A stretch of 64,000 nucleotides of DNA from assembly GCA_016125005.1 (NCBI GenBank), contig WGMQ01000011.1:54583-118582 (forward strand), written 5' to 3'. Positions 1 through 8,216 of this stretch are shown here, piece by piece. How positions within the stretch are numbered: position 1 is the stretch's first letter; every line of letters begins with the position of its first letter. A program made the translations under genes and the position numbers. Below the pieces are notes generated by a model, which made no database searches, was not told where the DNA came from, and worked only from the letters and a program-made list of their open reading frames with translations. Origin of the DNA: a bacterium (lineage in GTDB: Bacteria > Sumerlaeota > Sumerlaeia > SLMS01).

Positions 1-201
1 GCCGGCGCCCTGCTTGGCGGGATCACAAGCGCGCTGGGGGCGGTGGTCGGCGGCCTGCTGATCGGCGTCGCAGAGAACCTCGCAGGCGCCTACCTCGTCG
101 GCACCGACATGAAGCTGGTCTTCATCCTGGCCGTCATCATCTGCATTCTGCTGATCAAGCCAAACGGCCTCTTCGGCCGCAACGTGGTGGTGCGGGTCTA
201 A
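1..201 (+). CDS. livH: Branched-chain amino acid-type ABC permease LivH, C-terminal end (partial)
   Basis: The reading frame is open from the first base and stops with TAA at 199-201, so only the last 66 residues are seen. They form hydrophobic segments (LLGGITSALGAVVGGLLIG, then VFILAVIICILLI) and end in KPNGLFGR, the usual C-terminal signature of LivH permeases. The TAA overlaps the ATG of the next permease by one base, which indicates translational coupling. LivH pairs with LivM in the inner membrane. Substrates of such systems also include aromatic and other carboxylates, and the CoA-ligase context here favours a carboxylate. The 5' part lies outside the window. Confidence 0.9.
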   Translation, partial: AGALLGGITSALGAVVGGLLIGVAENLAGAYLVGTDMKLVFILAVIICILLIKPNGLFGRNVVVRV

Positions 202-1214
202 TGGAAACGAGAAAGCCGGCGCTCTTCATCAATGACACGGGCAATCGCGGCCGTGCACAGAAACTGGCTGTGCCGCTTTTGCTTGTGACCGCGGGCTTCG
301 CGCTCACCTTCCTGCTTGACGGCTATCACCTGCTTCAGGCGACCAATATCATCGGCTTCGCCATCGCGATCCTCGGGCTCAACCTCCTTGCGGGGTACAA
401 CGGCCAGATCTCCGTCGGTCAGGGAGCTTTTCTTGCAATGGGGGGCTACACCTGCGCCATCCTGATGAACCGCCTCGGTCTGCCATTCTGGCTTGCGGTT
501 CCGGCTGCCGGGTGCACCAGCATGCTGCTGGGGTTCCTGATCGCAATTCCGGCCATTCGGCTGGAGCTGCTGTATCTGGCGCTCGCCACCTTTTCGTTAG
601 CCGTAGCGCTTCCTCAATTCGCCAAGAACAAGGTCCTGGCGCCTTGGACGGGCGGCGTCGAGGGGCAATCCATCCAGCGCCCCCAACCCTGGAGCGAGCT
701 GGGGCTGAACCTCGATCAGACCATCTACCTCTATGCGCTGCTGACCGCCGTGGTGCTGTTCTGGCTCGTCCATAACCTGGTGAGCGGACGGTTGGGTCGG
801 GCATTGGAAGCGATCAAGGACCAGCCGCTCGCAGCGGAGACCATGGCGATCGATACACGGGCCTACAAGATCAAGACGTTCTGCGCGAGCGCGTTCCTCA
901 CCGGGGTCGGCGGTGGCATCGGCGCCGTGGCGACCGGCTACATCTCGGCCGACACCTACACGTTCTTCATCTCTATAACGCTGCTCATCGGAGCGGTCAT
1001 CGGTGGCTTCCGCAGCATCCTTGGTGCTGTCTTCGGCGCCGCGTTCATCGTGCTGGTGCCAATGTATGCCGAAAAGGTCGCGCACGGCGTGGCCTGGGCT
1101 TTGTTCGGCGCCGCGACGATCGCCATGATGTGGCTGATGCCGGACGGTTTCGCAGGGTTATGCACTCGGTTGCGCGAGCATGTGCAGCGATTGATTTCAA
1201 GGTCTAGCCTCTAG
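201..1214 (+). CDS. livM: Branched-chain amino acid-type ABC permease LivM
   Basis: This 337-residue inner-membrane permease has about ten hydrophobic segments. It carries the LivM hallmark GLNLLAGYNGQISVGQGAF (about residues 57-76) and the EAA-like loop GRALEAIKDQPLAAETMAID (about 199-218). The length is typical of the family. The ATG overlaps the livH stop codon. It would form the translocation pore with LivH; the ATPases and binding protein are presumably upstream of the window. The downstream crotonase starts 12 bp after the stop, so the permeases appear co-transcribed with the CoA genes. The substrate is inferred to be the carboxylate degraded by the neighbouring enzymes. Confidence 0.92.
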   Translation: METRKPALFINDTGNRGRAQKLAVPLLLVTAGFALTFLLDGYHLLQATNIIGFAIAILGLNLLAGYNGQISVGQGAFLAMGGYTCAILMNRLGLPFWLAVPAAGCTSMLLGFLIAIPAIRLELLYLALATFSLAVALPQFAKNKVLAPWTGGVEGQSIQRPQPWSELGLNLDQTIYLYALLTAVVLFWLVHNLVSGRLGRALEAIKDQPLAAETMAIDTRAYKIKTFCASAFLTGVGGGIGAVATGYISADTYTFFISITLLIGAVIGGFRSILGAVFGAAFIVLVPMYAEKVAHGVAWALFGAATIAMMWLMPDGFAGLCTRLREHVQRLISRSSL

Positions 1215-1226
1215 GGACATGCAGAC

Positions 1227-1991
1227 ATGAATGAAGATATACTGAGCGAGGTGACAGGGCGCGTTCTCACCCTGCGCCTCAACAGGCCGGCAAAGCGCAA
1301 CGCGCTTCGCCGCGACATGTACGACACCCTGGCGGCGCATCTCCGGAAAGCCACGACGCACGACTCGATACGCGCGGTGCTGATCCTGGGCTCGCTGCAA
1401 TGCTTCACCGCCGGCAATGATCTGACCGACGAGGGTGAGATCGAGGGTCTCAATGGCCCGCATGGGCGCTTCATGCGCGCTCTGATGGAATTCCCGAAGC
1501 CGGTGATCGCCGCGCCGAGCGGAATGGCGATCGGAGTAGGCGTCACGATGCTGCTGCACTGCGACCTGGTCTATGCGGCGACCGGCACTTCGTTCTCGGT
1601 GCCCTTCGTCACGCTGGCCACCTGCCCGGAGTTCGGCTCCTCGTACCTTTTCCCGAAGCTGCTCGGCCATCGGCGCGCGAGCGAGATCCTGCTCGGCGGC
1701 CCCCCGTTCGACGCGGCTACGGCTCTTGAGTGGGGTCTCGTGAACAAGGTGCTGCCGGCGGACGAGCTGGAGGAGTTCGCGCAAGAGCGCGCATCGGCAA
1801 TCGCCGCCCTACCTCCGGCGTCAGTTCGGACCACCAAGATGCTGCTCAAGCGCGAAAGCGTCGGCGCCGTGGAAGACGCCATCGCCATCGAGTTCGCTCA
1901 TTTGATGCAGCTCCAGAGGGGCGCGGAAGCACTCGAAGCAGTCGCGGCCTTCCGGGAGAAGCGCCGGGCGGACTTCTCGAAATTCGACTGA
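1227..1991 (+). CDS. Enoyl-CoA hydratase/isomerase family protein (crotonase fold)
   Basis: This 254-residue crotonase has the oxyanion-hole segment TAGNDL at 61-66 and the second oxyanion loop GMAIGVGVT at about 99-107. The segment CPEFGSS (133-139) keeps one acidic residue. The usual first catalytic Glu position of hydratases is not conserved here (VTMLLHCDL). This pattern resembles enoyl-CoA isomerases or PaaG-like members more than classical double-Glu hydratases, but that is inference. It sits between livM (12 bp upstream) and an acyl-CoA ligase (51 bp downstream) on the same strand, consistent with one operon. The acyl substrate is unknown. Confidence 0.88.
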   Translation: MNEDILSEVTGRVLTLRLNRPAKRNALRRDMYDTLAAHLRKATTHDSIRAVLILGSLQCFTAGNDLTDEGEIEGLNGPHGRFMRALMEFPKPVIAAPSGMAIGVGVTMLLHCDLVYAATGTSFSVPFVTLATCPEFGSSYLFPKLLGHRRASEILLGGPPFDAATALEWGLVNKVLPADELEEFAQERASAIAALPPASVRTTKMLLKRESVGAVEDAIAIEFAHLMQLQRGAEALEAVAAFREKRRADFSKFD

Positions 1992-2042
1992 TGCCGGCAA
2001 TCGGTACCGACGCGTTCTTCAAACATCACATCACGAGCAAAC

Positions 2043-3596
2043 ATGCGGATCGCTGACTATCTGGAAGCCACGGCTTCGCGTATTCCATCGAAGGAGGCCC
2101 TCGTCTTTGGCGAGGAGCGCATGACCTACGCGCAGATGCTGCGCTGGGTCCACGCCATCGCAACCGGGCTGAGCCGTACGCCCGGATTGCCGGACAATGC
2201 GCATGTGGCCCTGTTCAGTCCCAACGACATTCGCGTGCCGCTCATCCAGGTCGGCATCAACCGGGCCGACATGGTCTGGGTGGCGCTGCACGACAGAAAT
2301 TCGGTCGCTACCAATGCGACCGTCGGCAACTACCTGGACGTGAACGTGGTGTTCTTCCATTCAAAGCACGACCCCATGATGGCCGAGCTGAAGGCAGCCA
2401 TGCCGGCGGTGTCGTACTGGATATGCATCGACCGTGAATCGCCGCACGGCGTGTCGATGGACCATTGGCTGGACGGATGCTGGGAGCCATTCGCATACCG
2501 CCCGTTCGACCTGACGCGACCCGCCGGCCTCTATCCGACGGGTGGCACCACCGGGCCGTCAAAGGGCGTCTGCCATTCTCATGGCGGCATGGCCTTCATC
2601 CTGCACGGGCTGGTGGACGCGATGAAGTTCACGCATGACGCGCGTCTGCTCACGGTGGCGCCGCTCTCGCACGCGGCAGGCATGTTTGCCAATGGCCTTA
2701 TTCCGAACGGCGCGACCAACGTGATCCTGCCGGGTTTCGACGCGGAGCAGGTCTTGAAGGCCATTGAATCCGAACGCATCACCCACCTGTTTCTTCCACC
2801 GACGGCGCTCTACGCACTCATGGCACATCCGAAGGTTCGTCAGACGGATGTGTCGTCCCTGCGCTGTATTCTGATCGGTGCTGCGCCCGTGTCACCGGAC
2901 AGGATCAAGGAAGCGGTCTCGATCTTTGGTCCGGTGCTGCATGAGGGCTACGCGCAGTCGGAAACAGGCATTCCTGTGCTCACCAAATATCCGTCCGACT
3001 ATCTGCTGCCGGACGGATCGTTCAATGAACAGGTTCTGCGAAGCGCCGGGCGAGCGGGCGGCTTCGTCCGCGTGGAGATCGTGGACGACGAGGGGATTCC
3101 CGTGCCACGCGGCGAACGCGGCGAGATCGCCGTCCGCTCTCCCCAGATCATGCTGGGCTACTACAACCGCCCGGCGGAGACGGCCGCGGTCTCCCGCAAC
3201 GGGTTCCACCTCACCGGCGACGTCGGCGTCATGGACGAAGCGGGCTATGTCACGGTCGTCGACCGGAAGAAGGACATGATCGTCACCGGCGGCTTCAACG
3301 TTTTTCCGGCCGAGGTCGAGTCCGTGCTCTACTCCCATGACGCGGTGCAGGACTGCATCGTGATCGGGGTGCCTGACGAGAAATGGGGGGAGGCGATCCG
3401 TGCCTTGGTTCAGCTCAAAGCTGGCCGCGTGGCCACGCCGGAGGAATTCATCGCCTTTTGCAAGACGCGTCTTGGAGGCGTGAAGACGCCCAAGGCCGTC
3501 GAGGTGGTTGCAGAGCTTCCGAGAAGCCCCGTCGGCAAGCTGCTGCGGCGCGAGGCGCGTGCGAAGTATTGGGAAGGACATTGGCGCTCGGTCTGA
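2043..3596 (+). CDS. AMP-forming acyl-CoA ligase (ANL superfamily)
   Basis: This 517-residue adenylate-forming ligase activates a carboxylate to its CoA thioester using ATP. The phosphate-binding loop PTGGTTGPSKG lies at about 165-175, the adenine-contacting YAQSETG at about 304, and the hinge LTGDVGVMDEAGYVTVVDRKK at about 390-410. The terminal catalytic Lys lies in SPVGKLLRREA near the C-terminus. The family is FadD/medium-chain-like, but the sequence does not reveal the acyl group. It is the last gene of the livHM-crotonase operon and is the natural first step for whatever the transporter imports. Confidence 0.92.
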   Translation: MRIADYLEATASRIPSKEALVFGEERMTYAQMLRWVHAIATGLSRTPGLPDNAHVALFSPNDIRVPLIQVGINRADMVWVALHDRNSVATNATVGNYLDVNVVFFHSKHDPMMAELKAAMPAVSYWICIDRESPHGVSMDHWLDGCWEPFAYRPFDLTRPAGLYPTGGTTGPSKGVCHSHGGMAFILHGLVDAMKFTHDARLLTVAPLSHAAGMFANGLIPNGATNVILPGFDAEQVLKAIESERITHLFLPPTALYALMAHPKVRQTDVSSLRCILIGAAPVSPDRIKEAVSIFGPVLHEGYAQSETGIPVLTKYPSDYLLPDGSFNEQVLRSAGRAGGFVRVEIVDDEGIPVPRGERGEIAVRSPQIMLGYYNRPAETAAVSRNGFHLTGDVGVMDEAGYVTVVDRKKDMIVTGGFNVFPAEVESVLYSHDAVQDCIVIGVPDEKWGEAIRALVQLKAGRVATPEEFIAFCKTRLGGVKTPKAVEVVAELPRSPVGKLLRREARAKYWEGHWRSV

Positions 3597-3703
3597 CCCG
3601 GAGCGCCATTCGTCGACTCAAGCGCGAACGGAGCGGAAGAGCGAAGCCCCTCCGCCCTTTGCCCTGCTCAGGTTGACGGCGTGGCGCAGCCGGAATGCAT
3701 GGG

Positions 3704-4075
3704 CTAAGGCTGCCGAACCGGGGGAGCAAAGGTGGTGATGCTCACGATCTTTCCGTCCGGTGAGACACGCATCTGGTCGTGACCTCTGGCGAACACGGTT
3801 CCGTCGGCCTGCACGATGATCCAGGTCAAGAGCGCGACGTCGTGGTGAGCCGACACGTCTCCAATCTCGATGTGCCCACCAGGAAACTGAGTCTGAAACG
3901 CTCCCATGCGCGCAATGATGCTATTGCGATCGCCAGATTCGAGGATCGGACTGGAGTACCGGGCGTCCTCAGATATGATGGAATTCGCAAGCTCTAATCG
4001 TTTCTCCTGCGAAATCGGCTTCCAAGGCTCAATATACTTTTCATAGATCGACCACGCCTGCTGATTTGTCATCAT
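3704..4075 (-). CDS. NTF2-like / SnoaL-fold protein
   Basis: This 123-residue protein has the look of the SnoaL/ketosteroid-isomerase-like fold: an N-terminal helix pair (NQQAWSIYEKYIEPW), a middle DRNSIIARM segment and a C-terminal beta-rich part (GHDQMRVSPDGKIVSITTFAPP). Such proteins are small isomerases, cyclases or hydrolase accessory proteins; no specific reaction can be assigned. The start has two adjacent ATG codons with AAGGA upstream. It follows the epoxide-hydrolase-like gene by 24 bp on the same strand, so the two are probably co-transcribed. Base composition is visibly more AT-rich than its neighbours. Confidence 0.75.
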   Translation of the reverse strand: MMTNQQAWSIYEKYIEPWKPISQEKRLELANSIISEDARYSSPILESGDRNSIIARMGAFQTQFPGGHIEIGDVSAHHDVALLTWIIVQADGTVFARGHDQMRVSPDGKIVSITTFAPPVRQP

Positions 4076-4099
4076 CTCAAGCTTTTCCTTCTGAAGATA

Positions 4100-5116
4100 T
4101 TATTGATCATATCCAGTCGCGGGTTGAGACACTTCACCCTTGACGGGATAATCGGCGCCCAGGAAATTCAGGAGCGCCGCGTTCACTTCGGTCGGCCGCT
4201 CCTGCTGGATCCAGTGCCCGCCGCCTTCGATCAGGACAACGTCGCGCAGATTGGGCACGCTGGAGGCCAGATTTTCCAGCGCGCCGCGTCCCATCGGCGA
4301 GTCGATGACCACATCGCGCGTACCGGCAATGAACAGAGCTGGCGGCGTGACCTTGGCGCCCTGGAACGGGGCAAGCAGCGTCCAGTTGCGATCGATGTTG
4401 CGATACCAGTTGAACGGCCCACGCAGGCCATTCCTGCGAAACGACCCGGCGAACACGTCGAGGTCGGCTTCGCCCAGCCATGCCGGCAGCGTCTCTGGGG
4501 AGGTCATATGATCGAGGAAGCCGACGCCCGGCGCAAGAGTGAGGGACATTCTGGTGTCGGGCGTCGCATCGCCCGAGCCCGCGAACAGGACCTTGCGGAT
4601 GGAAGAACGAATGTCGCGTTCGAACTCCGCTTCGGGCAATCCGTCCTTGCTGAAGTAGAACCAGTAGAAATCGCTGCTTCCTGAGTCACGCAGCAGCGTC
4701 AGCGGTGCCCCGAGGGGGTTGCGCGGCCGGTGTGGCACGCTCAGCGCGGCCACGGCGCGGAACAGGTCAGGCCGCATCAGCGCGGCACTCCAGGCGACGT
4801 TCGCGCCCCAGTCGTGGCCGATGATGCACGCCCGCGTCTCGCCTAGCGCCGCGACCAGCGCGACCATGTCGCCCACGAGATCGGTGATGGCATAGGCGAC
4901 CACGTCGGCGGGCACCGAACTGCCGCCATAGCCGCGCATGTCCGGCGCAACGACGCGGTAACCCGCCCGGGCCAGTGCCGGGATCTGGTGCCGCCACGAA
5001 TAGGCCAGCTCGGGCCAACCATGGCACAACAGCACCAGCGGCCCGCCGCCCTGCTCGGTTACATGCAGGGTGATTCCGTTGACGGATATGTCGCGCTCGG
5101 TGCGTTCTTCGCTCAC
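4100..5116 (-). CDS. Epoxide hydrolase-like alpha/beta hydrolase
   Basis: This 338-residue soluble alpha/beta hydrolase has the oxyanion motif HGWPELAYSW (about 32-41), the nucleophile elbow GHDWGANVAW with catalytic Asp (about 100-109), a late acid region GTRDVVID, and catalytic His in GGGHWIQQERP. This Asp-His arrangement is typical of soluble epoxide hydrolases and related dehalogenases. It is transcribed leftward together with the NTF2-like gene, and divergently from the flavoprotein at 5367. The intergenic region holds a copy of the TGACTWTAWAGTCA palindrome overlapping a possible TTGACG -35 element, so it is a candidate member of the island regulon. Confidence 0.88.
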   Translation of the reverse strand: MSEERTERDISVNGITLHVTEQGGGPLVLLCHGWPELAYSWRHQIPALARAGYRVVAPDMRGYGGSSVPADVVAYAITDLVGDMVALVAALGETRACIIGHDWGANVAWSAALMRPDLFRAVAALSVPHRPRNPLGAPLTLLRDSGSSDFYWFYFSKDGLPEAEFERDIRSSIRKVLFAGSGDATPDTRMSLTLAPGVGFLDHMTSPETLPAWLGEADLDVFAGSFRRNGLRGPFNWYRNIDRNWTLLAPFQGAKVTPPALFIAGTRDVVIDSPMGRGALENLASSVPNLRDVVLIEGGGHWIQQERPTEVNAALLNFLGADYPVKGEVSQPATGYDQ

Positions 5117-5215
5117 GGAATGGTCCTGGGTGGTGGGCGACGGCGGTGTGGGTGATGGTGTCTCAAATGGCCGGTGCCCGCGTCAACAGCGATATGTTGT
5201 CCTCATATAATATTT

Positions 5216-5229
5216 TGACTTTTACGTCA
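5216..5229. promoter_or_regulatory. Palindromic operator, copy 1 (TGACTTTTACGTCA)
   Basis: This is an imperfect 14-bp palindrome between the divergent hydrolase (4100-5116) and flavoprotein (5367-6317) genes. It belongs to the TGACTWTAWAGTCA family seen at six other places in the island. On the minus strand it overlaps TTGACG followed 17 bp later by TATGAG, a plausible sigma-70 promoter for the hydrolase. This would suit a repressor site. The function is inferred from recurrence and position only. Confidence 0.6.
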
Positions 5230-5366
5230 ATTTAATCCATCACGTATCGAATTCGGAGCCGGACTGCCGGGGCTCCGACGAAGTCGGGGCGATGGTTTCG
5301 AGGCCTTTCGGGACACTTCGGTTCGGCATGCCGGCGACAGCCGCGATCAGATGAGGAGGAGACGAC

Positions 5367-6317
5367 GTGACCACGACAGCAATGGCCCAAACCCTGGGCA
5401 GCCTGCGCATTCCCCTCGTCGCAGCACCGATGTTCATCATCTCAGGGCCGGAGCTGATCATCGCCGCGGCGCGCGCCGGCATCGTCGGCGCCATGCCGGC
5501 GCTGAACGCCCGGACGCCTGAGATCCTCGACAGCTGGCTCGGCCAGATCAGTTCGACGCTCGACGCGGACAGGAAGGCGGGGCGCCAGGTCGGCCTGCCT
5601 GCCGTGAACATCCTGATGCACAAGTCGAACGAGCGGTTCGCAGCCGACGTGGACGTCTGCATCAACCATCGGGTGCCCATCGTCGTCGCCGCGGTCGGCA
5701 ACCCGGAGCGCATCATCGAACCGGTGCATCGATATGGGGGGCTTGTTCTGGCCGATGTGTCGAGTGTCGCGCACGCCCGCAAGGCGGCGGCCGCGGGCTG
5801 CGATGGTCTGGTCCTGCTGTGCTCGGGCGCCGGTGGCAATACCGGTCGCCTCAATCCGTTCGCCTTCGTCGATGAGGTTCGAAGCTTCTTCGACGGCCCG
5901 ATCGGCGTGGCAGGCGCGGTCTCCAACGGCCGTGCCCTGCGGTCGGTGGAAGTGATCGGCGCCGATTTCGGTTATGCCGGAACGTCCTTCCTGGCATGCC
6001 AGGAAGCCGCATCCGAGCCGGCGTATCGGGACATGGTCGTGGAGGCCGGCGCCGACGACATCGAGGAAAGCCGCCAGATCACCGGAATTCCGGCCAACTT
6101 CCTGCGCCGCAGCCTCGACAAGGCCCGGGACCAGCTCGACAGCGCCCACAACGGCTTCAGCGTGGTGATCGAATTGAAGAACCTCAGGCGCTGGAAGGAC
6201 ATCTGGGCTGCCGGCCATGGCGTCGGATCGGTCGGCGCCGTCGAGCCTGCATCGGCGATCGTGGACCGCTTCGAACGCGAGTACCGCGAGGCCGGTGGCC
6301 AATCGGGCTTGCGCTGA
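5367..6317 (+). CDS. Nitronate monooxygenase/NPD-like flavoprotein with altered active-site motif
   Basis: This 316-residue TIM-barrel protein of the 2-nitropropane dioxygenase/nitronate monooxygenase family should bind FMN. The N-terminal LRIPLVAAPMF, the phosphate-binding GPIGVAGAVSNGRAL (about 175-189) and GADFGYAGTSFLA follow the family pattern. The signature normally written GAGGHxG reads GAGGNTG here, with Asn158 (codon AAT at 5838-5840) replacing the His regarded as catalytic in class I enzymes. The enzyme may therefore act on another substrate, perhaps as an enoyl-CoA-type reductase or desaturase partner, or may be impaired. It lies downstream of operator copy 1 and is convergent with the MBL gene. 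Confidence 0.85.
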   Translation: MTTTAMAQTLGSLRIPLVAAPMFIISGPELIIAAARAGIVGAMPALNARTPEILDSWLGQISSTLDADRKAGRQVGLPAVNILMHKSNERFAADVDVCINHRVPIVVAAVGNPERIIEPVHRYGGLVLADVSSVAHARKAAAAGCDGLVLLCSGAGGNTGRLNPFAFVDEVRSFFDGPIGVAGAVSNGRALRSVEVIGADFGYAGTSFLACQEAASEPAYRDMVVEAGADDIEESRQITGIPANFLRRSLDKARDQLDSAHNGFSVVIELKNLRRWKDIWAAGHGVGSVGAVEPASAIVDRFEREYREAGGQSGLR

Positions 6318-6327
6318 CCGGGAGGCG

Positions 6328-6390
6328 CCCTGAAATCGGTGCTCGCCCGCCTTCAGGGGTGAAGATCGCAGCCGCCGCATCAAGCGGCTG
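6328..6390. terminator. Paired stem-loops between convergent genes
   Basis: Two potential hairpins fill the gap between the convergent flavoprotein and MBL genes. The first pairs CCCTGAA with TTCAGGG over a loop of about 17-18 nt. The second pairs CAGCCGC (6369-6375) with GCGGCTG (6384-6390) and abuts the MBL stop codon. Neither has a clear U-tract, so a transcription-terminating role is only suggested by the convergent location. Confidence 0.35.
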
Positions 6391-7446
6391 TCACCTGGTC
6401 ACTTGTGCCTCGCTTGAGATGCATTTCCGGATCCCGTCGACATCGATCTGCTCAAGTTCTCCCAGGTCGATCAGGTAGTTCACATGTGCGTGGACCTCGT
6501 CGAAGGCGAAGCCGAGCTGGTGAACGTCCTCGACGTGCGGAAACAGCGGAGGCACCAGTTCGGCCACCGACCGCGGGCGGTCTCGGCAGGCTTCGACGAT
6601 CCGGTCGCAACGCTCGCGATGATGGATCGCCAGTTCTTCGCAGCGCCCGTGCAATCCATGAAACGGCAGGTGGTGACCGGGCAGAACCAAGGCCTGATCA
6701 TCGATCTCCTCGGTGATCTTGCGCAGACTGCGCAAGTAGCGGCTCAAGGGATTGCCATCCGGCTCAACCGACCAGACGCCGATATTCGGCGTGATCTTGG
6801 TCAGGACCTCGTCGGCGGCGAAGAAGATCCCGTCGTCGCGGCTATGGAGCATGACCTGCTCATGAGCATGTCCCTCTCCGGTAAGCACGTCGAAGTTGCG
6901 CCCGCCAATCACCAGCGTGTCGCCATGCATGATACGCTGAAACGTCCTGGGCAACGGGCTGACCAGCCGCAGATAGCCATGTCCGAGCGACCGCACGGCG
7001 GCGGCGACGTCTTCCGCCATGCCATGGGCACGGTAGAATTCCTGGTAGATCTGCTGTTCCATCGCGCCGGGATCGAGCGAAATCTTCAGACAGCCGAGAT
7101 AGGAGCCCAGGCTGGTCAGAAGCGGGATGTTCAATTTCTCGCACAGCCAGCCAGCGAGGCCGATATGGTCGGGGTGGGCGTGCGTCACGATCAGCCTCGT
7201 GAACGAAGCGCCGGCCAGCGACCCCGCGAGCAATGATTCCCATGCCTCCCTGCACCCCTCCTGGGCAAGACCCGCATCGAAAATCGCCCAGCCGCCGGCG
7301 TCCGCGATGAAGTAGACGTTGACGTGATCCAGGCGGTACGGAAGCGGCATGCGCGCCCACAGGATGCCGGGCGCGACCTCTACGGCCTCGCCGATCCGTG
7401 GCGGCGTGCTGAAGGGGAACCGCTGCATGTTGTCAGGAACATCCAT
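6391..7446 (-). CDS. MBL-fold metallohydrolase
   Basis: The predicted protein has 351 residues, starting at ATG 7446 (MDVPDNMQRFPF) rather than at the longer ORF start at 7842. The longer ORF runs antisense-free into the upstream SDR, and the ATG at 7446 lies 2 nt beyond the SDR stop. It has the metal-binding THAHPDHIG motif, a second His site GEGHAHEQV, an Asp in FFAADEVLT and a late His in PGHHLPFHG. A C-terminal region (about 270-351) resembles the winged helix found in LACTB2-like hydrolases. Likely substrates are thioesters or other esters; the reaction is not established. It forms a tight two-gene unit with the SDR. Confidence 0.88.
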   Translation of the reverse strand: MDVPDNMQRFPFSTPPRIGEAVEVAPGILWARMPLPYRLDHVNVYFIADAGGWAIFDAGLAQEGCREAWESLLAGSLAGASFTRLIVTHAHPDHIGLAGWLCEKLNIPLLTSLGSYLGCLKISLDPGAMEQQIYQEFYRAHGMAEDVAAAVRSLGHGYLRLVSPLPRTFQRIMHGDTLVIGGRNFDVLTGEGHAHEQVMLHSRDDGIFFAADEVLTKITPNIGVWSVEPDGNPLSRYLRSLRKITEEIDDQALVLPGHHLPFHGLHGRCEELAIHHRERCDRIVEACRDRPRSVAELVPPLFPHVEDVHQLGFAFDEVHAHVNYLIDLGELEQIDVDGIRKCISSEAQVTR

Positions 7447-7448
7447 AT

Positions 7449-8126
7449 TCAAAGACCCGAGAGAAGGTGGCCGCCATCCACGGGAAGATCGATCCCGGTG
7501 ATATGCTTTCCGGCGTCCGATGCGAGCAGCAGCGCGGCCGCTTCGAGATCGCCCACCGCCCCCAGCCTGCGCGTCGGGGTGCGGGCGACCCGCGCCTTGC
7601 CCTCGGCCGTTTCGTAATACCCCACGGTCATCTCGGTGCTGAAGAAGCCCGGGCAGATGGCGTTGACGCGGATTCCGTATCGCGCCCACTCGAGCGCCAG
7701 CACTTTGATTAGGTGTGACACGGCTGCCTTCGAGGTTGCACAGGCCGCGATCCCCTTGAGCGGTCGCATTCCCGTAATCGACGAGATGCTGACGAGCGTA
7801 ACCGGACGCCCATGGTCCCTCACGCGGCGGGCGGCCGCCCACGCCATGAAGAACAGCCCCCGCAAATTGGCATCGAAGGTTTCGGCCCAGGTCTCGGGCG
7901 TCATCTCCAGCGCAGGGACGATCGAGGAAATCCCGGCGTTGTTGACGAAGATGTCGATTCCACTCTCTTTCTCGATGTCCGCTTTCAGGGCTTCAAGCGC
8001 GCCCAGGCGGCGTGCACCAAGCGCCACATCCGCGCCATAACGGGCGAACAGCCGCGCGAAGTCGCTGCCCATGGTGCCGGAGGCACCTGTGACAAACACG
8101 GTTTTCCCGATGATATCCTGGTACAC
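7449..8126 (-). CDS. Short-chain dehydrogenase/reductase, internally deleted and lacking catalytic Tyr
   Basis: I chose GTG 8126 because a GGGAGGAAGC ribosome-binding site precedes it and the protein then starts like SDRs (VYQDIIGKTVFVTGASG). The result is 225 residues. The cofactor loop GASGTMG, NNAG (62-65) and SISSITG Ser are present. Two features are abnormal. Between LEALKADIEK and IDIFVNNAG only a few residues remain where SDRs have about 35, so strand beta-3 to helix-D, including the Asp-Val motif, is missing. The YxxxK motif reads CATSK, with Cys129 (TGT) for the catalytic Tyr. It is probably a non-functional or repurposed SDR. It is the first gene of the SDR-MBL unit behind operator copy 2. 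Confidence 0.8.
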   Translation of the reverse strand: MYQDIIGKTVFVTGASGTMGSDFARLFARYGADVALGARRLGALEALKADIEKESGIDIFVNNAGISSIVPALEMTPETWAETFDANLRGLFFMAWAAARRVRDHGRPVTLVSISSITGMRPLKGIAACATSKAAVSHLIKVLALEWARYGIRVNAICPGFFSTEMTVGYYETAEGKARVARTPTRRLGAVGDLEAAALLLASDAGKHITGIDLPVDGGHLLSGL

Positions 8127-8180
8127 GCTTCCTCCCGAAAGCGGCCATTGTTGCCGCCTTGAAACCGGTCTATATAAAAA

Positions 8181-8194
8181 TGACTTTATAGTCA
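8181..8194. promoter_or_regulatory. Palindromic operator, copy 2 (TGACTTTATAGTCA)
   Basis: This is a nearly perfect 14-bp palindrome in the 90-bp gap between the divergent SDR-MBL unit (start 8126) and the MFS gene (start 8217). It is 22 bp from the MFS start and 54 bp from the SDR start, so one site could control both directions. It matches the consensus TGACTWTAWAGTCA at every position of both arms. Confidence 0.72.
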
Positions 8195-8216
8195 AAACTC
8201 AAGATTGCGGTTCCCG

